A DNA stretch of 64,000 nucleotides from Posidonia oceanica. Its lineage: Eukaryota; Streptophyta; Magnoliopsida; Alismatales; Posidoniaceae. The position numbers and the translations under genes are program-made. The notes under the pieces are model-generated. The model was not told the DNA's origin. It saw nothing but the letters and a program-made list of their open reading frames with translations, and searched no databases. Below, piece after piece: positions 48,696 to 58,443 of the stretch; within the stretch, counting starts at the first letter, position 1; the number at the start of each line of letters is the position of its first letter. The stretch spans positions 91,768,001 through 91,832,000 of the forward strand of contig JAZBRS010000020.1 of the NCBI GenBank assembly GCA_037176725.1, given 5' to 3'.

Positions 48696-49672
48696 TGTAG
48701 TAATCTTGAATTCTGATCATCCAGGCACATTACCAATGTTTACATGCACCGATCAAAATAGGCTCACTATATGCGGCTGGATCCGAGGGAAGAAACTCGA
48801 CTCGGAAACACTGGCATAAGAAAAGAAAAGAAGTGATAAGACAAAATCGGAGTCGCCACTGGGTCTATTGAATTGGAAGACAAGGAAAACTGGGGGTAAT
48901 ACATGAAAAGACATGTAAAACCGGATGCAAGGTAGGGCAAAGGGATGTAGTGCTAAGCTAGACTATGCTATGCTATGCTATGACTCATGCCTAGGATAAA
49001 GGAAAGGTCGATGCGAGCCAAGAGAAAGGGTAAGGACTCCTGTTACGCACGGGGAAGGAGTTAGGCATCCCGATATGTCCGAGAGTCGGTCTTTCTTAGG
49101 CAATCTTGTGCTAATGCAGGGAATTGCTAGCCTAATGCCTAAATGCCATAAATGCCTAAATGCCATAAATGCCTACCTACTATGCATTGGAAATAAATGT
49201 GCTATCTATGTGCTCAGCCACGCTGCTAGTGTTACGAACTGGGCGGACCCTGGTTCATGAGAACTCCTAGGCAGTAAGCATCATAGCCCTATATGCAGAT
49301 GTAAGCGATAAAGCAAAACTGTGGGGAAACCAAGCAATGCAAGTGACATGCAAGCGATAAAGAAAAGCAGGTGCGGAAAATGGTGCAAAAATGTGGAAAA
49401 CAATGCAAGGCATAGAAAACGATGCAAAGGGGCAGAAAGCGATGCAAAAGGGCACAGAAAACCATGCAAAGGAGCAGAAAAACAATGCAAAACGCGGAAA
49501 CTGGGAAAAAGCACGGAAAACAAGGCAAAGTGGGGTGCAAAACCAAAACAAAGGGGTGGGCAACATGCATAGGGGTTGCAGCAAGCCAAAGAAGTGAAAA
49601 AAATGCGGAAAACGGCGAGCGAAGCGAAATCGATGTTTTAAAATGGCTGTCAGCCATCTGCAAGTATTGGAT

Positions 49673-51833
49673 GTTGGCAACACCAGCGTTCAACGTTGGA
49701 CACTAGCATTGCTGGCGTCCAACACCTGCTGGAGGCAGACAGCATGCAAATTTTGGAAAACAATGCAATCTAGCTACATGGATGCAATACTGATGCAAGA
49801 ATGCAACTAAATGGGTGCCTGACATGCAAGACTAACCTAACAGAAGATTAGAAGAGGAATCGGAGCAAGGAGCAAGCCAGGATCAAAGATCCAAGCAAGC
49901 AGGTTGTTGGATGCCTGTAGGCTGGGCGTCCAACGTTAGACGCCAGAGGGACAGACGTCTAACACAGACCAGAAGACAGAGGAGAGAAAGAAGCATACAA
50001 AAGGCAAATAAAAAATAGGTACATACATTTGGGCTACTGGGGATGAGCATGGGGCAAACAAGCAAACAAGGGAAGCATAAAAAAGTTCAATCAGACCTTA
50101 CCTGCAGCAAGTGCTAGGCCAGAGGCACAACTAGGTCGTTGGACGCGAGCTAGGCTGGCGTCCAATGTTGGACGCTTGCACCAGCAGCGTACAACGCCCT
50201 GGCAGGCACAACACACAAAAAGCATGCATAAAATAGCCAAAATAATCCACAGAAGCTAAAGAACAGTTGCTACTGAGGCTAGACATGCATGGAAACATAG
50301 GAGGCAAGTAAACAAGCAAGATCAGGGCATTATGCTAGCTTTACACGGCAAAATGGGGAGCCAGGACGTTGGACACTAGAGCCAGCAGTGTCCAACGTTG
50401 GACGCTGAAGGCTCTGGTGTCCAATGACCAAAGCATGCAGACCTACCTGTGCTAAAGGGGGAGCTCAGCTCTACCCCACTTGTATGCATGCAGTTATGCT
50501 AAGGCATACTAGAACAAAATAAACATCCACAGCAAGCATGGCAAGCATTTAATCCAACAGGACAAGATAAAAAGGAAGCATGCATAAGAATATAGGGTTA
50601 AAACTTGTAAAAGGGAGCATGCAACTTAAAAAGATCCTAGCAAGCCTAAGCATGGTTGCCATAGGGGCCAGGCATCTCTAAGCAAGCATGAATCATGAAT
50701 AAGCATAAAAAATAGGCATAGTGTAAGCATGGCAGCAAAGCGAAGCAAGTAGGGGTGTTGGACGCTAGGTGAACCAGTGTCCAACGTTGGACACGGCTCA
50801 CCCTGGCGTCCAACGCAGGCAGAAAGCAGATGGACATTAAGGCATGCAAAGGGACTCAAACAAGCATGGAACAAGCAAATAGGCATGGCATAGTATCAGA
50901 GAACATGCAAGGGAGACATACAGCATGGAGTTATAAAATAGCAAGCAATAGCAACGCATGGAAAGCGTTAAAACAAAAGCTGAGCAAGAGGGGCTGTTGG
51001 ACGCTGGCTTATGCCGCGTCCAACGTTGGACGCACCAGCTGGTGCGTCCAACACACTGAACTACATTCTAGCCACAAATCGTGGCCAAAAGGATTCAGAA
51101 AAATGCAAAAATGCATGGGAATGTTTACACAAGCATGCATGACCTACGGGGATAGAGTGCTTACCTCGTCACGGCCTGGAACAGTGTGTCGACCTCCTTC
51201 ACTGACGATGCGGAAGTGGACAACCAGCTGACTCTGGCGAGCTTGTGTGGGCTGCTGGAGGCACGGGAGAGGTCGGTGAAGGGTCCGGGAGGAAGGTGGA
51301 CACTTGGTCTCGCTCTGGAGGTGGAGAATTGCAGTGGAAAAGGGTTGTGCTGGTCTGTGCTTCCTGAGGAAGAAGGGTGGTTGGTGCTGGTTTTGTTCAA
51401 TGGGTGCATGGGTTCTGCTGCAAATTGCAGCAGCTCAGAGGGGAATTGGCAAGCTTTGACAGGTGCTCTGGGTGTAAGGGAGCCACGAGGGATGGCAGGA
51501 GGGGCATGGGCATGTCAGTCGGCGACGACGAAGCTGCTGGTGGCTGACAGAGGCGGCAAATGGCAATGAGGGCTTAGAGAGCGGGAAATCGGCTGAAATG
51601 GAGAAGAGATGGGTAGTAAGTGGGGGCTTTGGAAGGTAGTGGATGGCATGGAGTGGGAGAGGGGACAGGTAGTAAGTGCGAGGAGGCGGTGGAGTGGACG
51701 GGCGGTGAGTCGAAGGAGGCGGAGTAGCCACTGCTGCAACCGAGCCGTTGGATGCTGGACTAGGAGGTGTCCAACGTTGGACGCTAGAACAAGGCGCGTC
51801 CAACGTTGGACGCTGCCCATTCTATCGTTCAAC
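49673..51833. repeat. Seven palindromic blocks in LTR Y
   Basis: Blocks: 49673-49722, 49904-49963, 50137-50196, 50366-50426, 50756-50814, 50996-51052 and 51746-51833. Each has arms of the type GTTGGACGC...GCGTCCAAC, usually twice in a row, so that the centre reads GCGTCCAACGTTGGACGC. In 50366-50384/50386-50397 the arms are GTTGGACACT/AGTGTCCAAC, and in block 2 GTTAGACG/CGTCTAAC, so arms change together. Confidence 0.85.
51025..51052. repeat. Perfect 28-bp palindrome
   Basis: GTTGGACGCACCAG followed directly by its exact reverse complement. It is the second arm pair of block six in LTR Y. Confidence 0.95.
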
Positions 51834-52053
51834 GTGCTCAGTTGGCAAAAGGCTGCAAAAGGGCTTGGGCTTGGGCCAAAGAGGTGGAAAAAGGTGAGAA
51901 AAGGCTTGGGGTTTAGGCTTGGGATTTAGGTGAGGTTTTGGGCTAGGTTTTGGGGCTAAAAAGGGGTTGGAAAAAGGAGTGCCATTCCAGAGTCTACACG
52001 AGTCTGCAGGAGAAAACAACCAACTTCCGGGCTGTCAGAATGGGGTGTCTACA

Positions 52054-52058
52054 GTGTG
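52054..52058. repeat. Right target-site duplication of Y (GTGTG)
   Basis: Partner of 48691-48695. Confidence 0.85.
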
Positions 52059-52680
52059 GTGATGGGTTCACTATGGAGGTCGCTAGTTTTGTTCTGGCAT
52101 CGTCTAGCAAGAAGGACGGTGGCAGGGACATGCCCTGGAGCTCGCGGTGGGTGATGGCGTGCACAGGATTGAGCCTAGAGTGGTAGGCGTGCTCTATGAG
52201 GAGGTGGCGTGCACGTCGTGAGAACGAGCAGCAAGGGGGTGGCCGGAAGCATCCAAACGAGCACGCGGCGAGAGAGTCTCACAGTGAGTCGCCCGTCTCG
52301 ATGGCAACAAACCCATTCACCACTATGAGAGGCGACAAGACTAGTCACCGATGGGGCTGGCGACAGCACATGAGATCCAATGGACTGGGCCTGCTGGGCT
52401 TGGGAGTTGGGCTTTGGGGTTAATGGTTTTAAGGCTTAGGTGGAAATGGGCTTAGGGTTTTTGTGAGGTTTGAGTGAGGTGTGAGGTTTTGGGATTAGGT
52501 TTAAGCTTGGGATTAAGGTTAGGATTAGGGTTGGATTGTTGGGTTTGAAATGGGGTTTAGGACAGGGATAGGGTTTAGGTTTAGGTTTAAATGGGTTGAG
52601 GTTTTGGTTGAGTTTGCCACTTTCGAGTGAGCCTCCAGAGAGATCCGTCGACGGCCAGCTGCCAAAATGGAGTGTCTACA
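52059..52680 (-). repeat. LTR X, 5' part, start of element H
   Basis: Minus strand begins TGTAGACACTCCATTTTGGC at 52680. The AAACCTAAACCC-rich stretch (52420-52610) is typical of the starts of these LTRs. To the right lies element G, so 52680/52681 is the insertion junction of H. The candidate target duplication would be CAAAT (52681-52685); its partner is outside the window. Confidence 0.82.
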
Positions 52681-53632
52681 CAAATATGCTATGCCACCCC
52701 ACATATGCACATGCCATGCTTATACATGCCTTTTGATTTGTTGTGTGTCTTCCATTTACGCTAATCATGTGACACAACACTAACACATGCCATGCACATG
52801 ACTTTTGACATGATGAGTGTTGCTTGCTTGCCATGTTTGGGTGTTTTCTTCCCCTTTCGCACTAACCCTAGGGACAATTAGAGATTGATTGCTCCACCCT
52901 TGGCTTAATTAAAACTGGCAAGTAAAATCAATTCTAAGCGCAACTAGAGACACAATACACCTTCATCCCCTTTGGTTAAAATAAATCCAAGTAAAAGACA
53001 TTAATCATACTTGCATGAATGATCATATAGGTGCATGCATCTTCTCATCTCTAAGTCCACCTACTAGTCTGAGAAGGGCAGTCCCGGTCTCTTACTCCAT
53101 TGCTTTGGCATGGGGCGAGTTGGTCGGTCTATCCCCCCTTGTCTAGGGTCGCGTTGGTGTTAGTAGAGGGTACAACCCATGCTTTGGCAGGGTCAAGGCT
53201 CTTAATGCACCACCCATTCGCTGTCTAAGCTTTGGCCAGGATTTAGATAGGGACCTTCTTTCTGCTTGAGTCGGAGACCCGTACACCCTTTAAAGAGTCC
53301 GAAGTTGACAACCTACAAGGACACACTAGATTGGTAAAAGAGAGCATACTATAAAGCATCCATCTGCATGTGTGCCATTCACACCACCATTTAAACATCT
53401 GCATTTTTTTGTTTTCAGGTTTTAACACCTGTTTGTTGTGTTGTGTCTATTGCGCAGGTTAGTGAGTGAGTTCCTTGTCGAAGCTTGAGTTGTTCCTTCA
53501 CTCACACCCCTATCGTGACACTTTTCTCGACCCTCCTTTCCCGAGTTATTCGTCCTTCCGACGATAGCTCATCGTAGACTTTGCCCTCCCCTTTATCGCC
53601 GCAGTTTCGTTTGTACCTGCTTTCGGTGTGCC
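52681..53632 (+). other. Leader of element G
   Basis: Starts abruptly at the H junction and runs collinear, in the opposite direction, with the H leader: GATATGCTATGCCAC-like start, CATGTGACACAACACTA, TTGCCATGTTTGGGTG, and the conserved block 53030-53290 with the CCCCTTGT hairpin near 53133-53150. G's LTR and PBS should lie on the far side of H, outside the window. Confidence 0.82.
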
Positions 53633-54977
53633 ATGGCCCAACGCATCGGTGAGCCATTGTCTTCTGTTGTGGAGGGGAATTCGAATTCAATCCCTCCGTC
53701 TCTTACTTTGACCACCACTGTTCCACTTACTGCTCAGACCTCCCACCCATTGGTGCGTGAGGTGCCCCAATTTTCTGTCAGGCATTGGCAGACCTTCGCC
53801 CCTCCGGAGTCCATCACTGAGTCTGTCTCGGTGACCACCACTCGCATTCCGAAGGCTCTACTAATTGCCTTCCCATCCCAGGGCTAGGTCACTTCTAATA
53901 CCCATCCTGCTGCGGTGGCTTCTATGATAGGTTCCCTGCCTTCTGGATAGTCTGTGTCCCTGCCACCTCTGGCATCCGATCCTTTGCCTGTCCTCCCCTC
54001 CGGTCTTCCCGACGAAGGGACCCCTGCCATGCAGTCTCAGTAGCCGATGGTGCTTGCACAAAAGCTGCAAGGCATGGCTCTGTCCCTGCACTCCCTTGTG
54101 ATTCCTGCTACGCCTGAAGTCCTTCTGCTACCTACTCCTGTGTTCCAAGCATACCCCACTGCACCTCTGCCTCTGCCATCGCCCCAGCTCCTCACTGCTC
54201 CGGCAATGGGGGCGACATCTTTGCCTCCTACACAAACACCTTTCACCGCACAACATTTTACTCCGTCATCTGGTGGCCACCCCTTCGGGTTGGCAGGACC
54301 GCAGTACCCACAAAGCCCGCTACCTGGCACCATACCAGTGCAGCAACTGCTGCTCCTACACTCTACACCAATCACTACACAACATTCCGCCTACCCTTAC
54401 TCAGTGCATCAGCAGGCACCTTCACTACCATGCATGCCACCACACACAGCATCAATGCATGGGTACGCTGGCCCTCACGTCGCATCACCAGCCAACGTGA
54501 TGGTGGATCCAGAGGAGCACCTAGGTGCGACCCATTCGGCGTATGCAACCCCCATCCCAGCTGTACCATCATCATCGGCAGCGACCCCAAATGCCCTCCT
54601 TACTAGGATGGGAGACTTGGAAAGAGCACTACGTCTAGTGCAGGGCGGTGATCGCTAGTCCTATCAGTTCCGGGACCTTTGTTATTTCCTAGAGGCGGTA
54701 CTCCCACCGAACTTCCACATCCCAGATTTCGACAAGTATAATGGTAATGGCTGCCCCATTTCTCACCTAAGGGCGTATTGCGAAGATCTCGCTCAGCTTC
54801 AGGCTGACGAGAGGCTTTTGATCTGCCTCTTCCAGAAGAGTTTGAACGGCCCAACCCTCAAGTTGTTTACTTCACTTGACGTGGCAGTGATCAAGACCTG
54901 GAACGACCTCAGCCAGGTGTTCCTGGACAGTACTCCTTCAATCTAGACCTGATCCCAAAGCGGGAGGATCTGGTCTC
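53633..54977 (+). pseudogene. Gag of element G, truncated by the Z LTR
   Basis: Starts at ATG 53633 (MAQRIGEPLSSV) in the same context as H gag. TAG at 53885-53887 stands where H has Tyr. The frame resumes (54047-54658) through a Pro-rich part and LTRMGDLERALRLV. TAG at 54656-54658 stands exactly where H has CAG (minus strand, 38835-38833). The gag core follows (NGCPISHLRAYCEDLAQLQ, SLNGPTLKLFTSL) with a 1-nt loss near 54927 relative to H, and homology stops at about 54977. No pol of G is present to the right. Confidence 0.87.
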
Positions 54978-55631
54978 TGTGGATATCAAGGTTTTGAGAG
55001 GACAAAAGCATTTTTGTGTGTTTGTTGCTTTCTCAGCGTCCCCCTTTGTTTTTCGTCGATTTCAACACTCTACATTTGTTGAAACCGGTGTGATCGTCAC
55101 TCTCGGTTTGCTTGCGCTGGCCCTCGAGACGCTTGGGGAGATTGATCAGTGTGGGTTCAGTTACCTTGGGACAATGCCAATGTTGCCCAAGGGCGCCCGT
55201 GCTTGGTGAGCTTCTTCTTCTTCTTCTTCTTTCCTTGCAAAACAGTGTTAGAGATCTGGATTAATATGGTGTAGTAAATTATCCCAAAATAAAACTAAAA
55301 ACCAACATAAACTAATAAGAGAAGTACTTACCCAAGGGGCTTTATCTCCCTGGTTGCAACTAAATATGAGTATGCCTAGCTACAACAATATGTAAAATGA
55401 CATGCAATATGCAAAAATACTAAAAGAAGAAAACCCCTTTTTAATCTACGAAAAGTGATGTGTTGATGCGACATGGTCGAAGAAAGAAGAAGGCAAGCTC
55501 TTTTAACTCTCTCTTTCTCTCCAATTTCTCTCTTCAAATTCGTGTCTCTCTCTCTCAATTCTAATTCTTGATTTTTTTCCCACTCTCCAGATCCCCTTTT
55601 TTCGATCCCTCTCAAGGCTGGAGTACCCCTG

Positions 55632-55639
55632 CTTTTATA
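55632..55639 (-). promoter_or_regulatory. TATA box of LTR Z inside a hairpin
   Basis: TATAAAAG on the minus strand. It is embedded in CCCCTGCTT...AAGCAGGGG (55626-55649), a perfect 9-bp inverted repeat with a 6-nt loop centred on the TATA word. Confidence 0.75.
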
Positions 55640-55702
55640 GAAGCAGGGGAGGAACAATTATGAGTCAAAGGAGTCAACTCAGCAAAAGTTTCCAAAATAG
55701 AA

Positions 55703-56214
55703 GCGTTGAACGCTGATTTCTCTGCGTTCAACGTTGAATGCTGGAAACCCAGCGTTCAACAGCCACCCGTGCTACAGCTACTAAGGATAATGAATATTCT
55801 CCAATAATTGTTGATTGACACAGATTAAGCTAGTTTTAATTGGTTTGACTGGTCAACAAACTCCAGATAAGGCAAAGAATTGGATTTCAAATCAGGCCAA
55901 AAAAGGAAAGTTGGCCCAGCAAATTACCATCGTAGAACGCTAGGAACCCAGCGTTCTACGTTGAACGCTAGAAACCCAGCATTCAACGACCACCCGAGGT
56001 AAAGCTGTGGATTTGGAGGAATAATCAGCAATTAAAGGTGGATAAATGCTAATTAACTCAAGATTTGGCCGCTCACTTGATCAACGGGCTTCCAGAAGTG
56101 AAAAGTAATTTGACTTTCAACGTAGAACGCTTGATATCTAGTGTTTAATATAGACGCTGTGTTTCAGGCGTCTAACGTTGAACGCCCAGAACTATGCGTT
56201 CAACACCCCAGATA
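55703..56214. repeat. Three palindromic blocks in LTR Z
   Basis: Blocks 55703-55760, 55931-55989 and 56120-56214, with arms GTTGAACGC/GCGTTCAAC. In the second block the first arm pair is CGTAGAACGCT/AGCGTTCTACG, and in the third AGACGC/GCGTCT: both arms changed together. All lie upstream of the LTR TATA box in the LTR's own direction, the nearest about 65 bp away. Confidence 0.85.
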
Positions 56215-56340
56215 TGTGATTGGACCGAATGAGAACACTTGGATCGAGAGATAAGCCTTGAGAGGCGAACCAAACATGATATGGTGAATAGAGGCTTCAT
56301 GATGATGAGGGGAGTGCCAAAATGGGATATCTACAGATTG

Positions 56341-56349
56341 CCCCTCCTT
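56341..56349 (-). other. Polypurine tract of Z
   Basis: Minus strand AAGGAGGGG, then CAATC and the LTR start at 56335; identical to the B tract. It shows that Z's interior lies to the right. Confidence 0.85.
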
Positions 56350-56459
56350 GAAGATGGCTTCGGAACGAAACTAGCTCCAAGGAGAGACGATACTCCCGTG
56401 TGGCGCTACCCAGGGGTCCTAAAAGAGATCCAACACCTGCTGCCACCAGGCTGGACAAA

Positions 56460-57670
56460 ACATAAAGGGGGTCGATTTAAAGAGACACGGCCAAGGGCAT
56501 TGCCCAAGGGGGTCAAGCTAAAGGGTACGACTTTGGCCATTGCCCAAAGGAAACAAGCTAAAGAGACACGGCCAAGGGCGTTGCCCAAGGGGGTCGAACT
56601 AGGAATGAAAAGACACGACCGAGGGCATTGCCCACGATGGTCAAACTAAAAGACACAGCTAGGGGCGTTGCCCAAGGGGGTCAAATAGGAATGAAAAGAC
56701 ACGACCAAGGGCGTTGCCTACGGGGGTTAAACTAAAAGACACAGCCAGGGGCGTTGCCTGAGGGGGTCGAACTGAAAGACATGGCCAGGGGCGTTGCCCG
56801 AGGGGGTTGAACCAAAAGACACAGCTAGGGGCGTTGCCCGAGGGGGTCAAATAGGAATGAAAAGACCCGGTCGAGGGCATTGTCCGAGGGGGTCAAACTA
56901 AAAGACATGGCCAGGGGTGTTGCCCGAGGGGGTCAAAAAGGAAATGAAAAGGCACGGCCGAGGGCGTTGCCCATGGGGGTCGAACAAGAATGAAAAGACA
57001 TGGTCGAGAGCGTTGCCCACGGGGGTCAAACTAAAAGACAAGGCCAGGGGCGTTGCCCAAGGGGGTCAGACAGGAATGAAAAGACACAGCCGAGGGCATT
57101 GCCCACGGGGATCGAACAGGAATGAAAAGACACGGCCAAGGGCGTTGCCCATGGGGGTCGAACAGAAATGAAAACACACGGCCGAGGGTGTTGCCCATGG
57201 GGGTCGAACAGGAAATGAAAAGACACGATCGAGGGCGTTGCCCAAGGGGGTCAAATAGGAAATGAAAAGACACGGCTGAGGGTGTTGCCCACGAGGGTCG
57301 AATAGAAATGAAAAGACACGGCCGAGGGTGTTGCCCATGGGGGTTGAACAGGAATGAAAAGACACGGCCAAGGGCATTGCCCATGGGGGTCGAACAGGAA
57401 ATGAAAAGACACGGCCGAGGGCGTTGCCCACGGGGGTCGAACTAAATAGACACTGCTGAGGGCATTGCCCATGGGGGTCAAACTAAAGAAACGGCCAGGG
57501 GCATTGCCCAAGGGGGTCGAACAGGAAATGAAAAGACACGGACGAGGGCGTTGCCCACGGGGGTCGAACAAGAAATGAAAAGACATGGCTGAGAGCGTTG
57601 CCCATGGGGGTCAAATAGGAATGAAAAGACACAGCCGAGGGCATTGCCCACGGGGGCCAAACTAAAAGAC
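56460..57670 (-). repeat. Tandem array of about 25 GGGCGTTGCCC units (element Z)
   Basis: Units of mostly 36-57 bp of the form AAAAGACACGGCCGAGGGCG followed by TTGCCCACGGGGGTCGAACA. Each contains GGGC-GTT-GCCC or GGGC-ATT-GCCC, a 4-bp hairpin. It is placed next to the polypurine tract as in B and H, but the sequence is unrelated. Overlapping open frames in it come from the repeat. Confidence 0.9.
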
Positions 57671-58146
57671 ATGACAACCAGCACTAGGGCAAGTAAGCCA
57701 ACAGGAGGATGGGAGAGATCGATAGTGAAAATCTCCGACCACTAGATGCGAATGCAATGTAATGTGTTTTGCATGGATGCATGTTGTCGGGAATGCAAGG
57801 GAAGTGATCATGATATGCAATGCATGACCCTAGATAATGAGGTTCCTCCATCATTGCCAGCTTTGATTTGTATACCAGGATGGCTTAGGAATTTTTCTTG
57901 TTGTCTGAAGCTAGCTGACATATGTATGAATGCAATTCGTTATAGTCAAGTGCCCTTTCATTGAGTGTAGCCTACACTCTCCATAGAGACCGTCGTCCTA
58001 TGACATGCAAGTTAGTGAGCGAGAGGTCTGTGATGCTCCCAGTTGTCGGGCAAAAGGGGGTTGACCTCCTCTCTGCTAGTTGCAATGGCTTTATTTCTCC
58101 AGTTGTGTACCATAGATTCTGGATTGCTTTTGTTCTGCTTTGGAGT
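57671..58146. other. Spacer between Z array and first antisense gene
   Basis: About 0.48 kb with no recognisable gene or repeat, upstream of the palindromic block. Only short frames. Confidence 0.5.
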
Positions 58147-58231
58147 GTTGAACACTTGATTTACAGCGTTCAACGTTAAACGCGCATAACCTAGCGTTCA
58201 ACATTGAACGGCCCAGCAGCTGCGTTTAACG
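58147..58231. repeat. Palindromic block upstream of antisense gene 1
   Basis: Contains GCGTTCAACGTTAAACGCG and TAGCGTTCAACATTGAACGG, the same word as in LTR Z. It lies about 100 bp before a TATA-like sequence. Confidence 0.8.
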
Positions 58232-58332
58232 TCTCGAGATAGGCTGCCTTTCTTTCCTTGCTTGTTATTACCAATCTGGCAACAAATCATCAATTTGCTG
58301 ATTGTTTCCCTTCTTGTGGAGGTACCACAGCC

Positions 58333-58339
58333 TATATTA
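58333..58339 (+). promoter_or_regulatory. TATA-like sequence of antisense gene 1
   Basis: TATATTA in CCTATATTAATCCCC, 105 bp before the proposed ATG. Weak but well placed. Confidence 0.5.
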
Positions 58340-58443
58340 ATCCCCCTCCTTGGCATGAATTTTCAAATCATTAGTAACTCTTTTCTTTTTCAATTCCTTT
58401 TGTTTCTGAGGAAATTTTGGCTGTCCTCGGGGATTTGAGTGAG

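Larger units (their letters stand above)
48696..52053 (-). mobile_element. Y: solo LTR of a third family (3.36 kb)
   Basis: Minus strand starts TGTAGACACCCCATTCTGAC at 52053 and ends GATTACTACA at 48696, flanked by GTGTG. It shares the TGATGCTTACTGCC module (49255-49300), the hairpin (49050-49072) and the PBS-like word (48858-48850) with the other LTRs, but the middle is different. Seven palindromic blocks lie 49673-51833, four or five of them about 235 bp apart, in CAAGCATG/AAATAGGCAT-rich sequence. It sits in LTR X. The open frames in it are not conserved and are not called. Confidence 0.9.
1603..52680 (-). mobile_element. Element H: Tat-lineage Ty3/gypsy retrotransposon, broken by nested insertions
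   Basis: Own segments are 1603-6227, 26212-32151, 38103-42527, 48286-48695 and 52059-52680, together about 16.0 kb. Order in its own direction: 5' LTR X, PBS, leader, gag, protease plus G-patch, RT, RNase H, archaeal-type RNase H, integrase, DUF7745 ORF, hairpin array. The dual RNase H and CX2HX4HX4C knuckle place it in the Tat/Ogre branch. Its own 3' LTR is not in the window if the LTR at 1-1602 is an insertion, as I infer. Many stops and insertions make it long dead. Confidence 0.88.
54978..56335 (-). repeat. 3' LTR of element Z (1.36 kb)
   Basis: Minus strand starts TGTAGATATCCC at 56335 and ends GATATCCACA at 54978, so the ends form an imperfect inverted repeat (TGTRGATATC). It is preceded on the minus strand by the polypurine tract. 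It contains a TATA box (55639-55632) and three palindromic blocks upstream of it. It lacks the PBS-like word and hairpin module of the other LTRs, so it is a separate family. It is inserted in G gag; the left candidate target copy is GTCTC (54973-54977). Confidence 0.85.

Noticed and set aside
55206..55232. CTT microsatellite
   Set aside because: About six units within LTR Z; no special significance seen.
56900..57680. Overlapping frames over the Z array
   Set aside because: Same artefact of a tandem unit.
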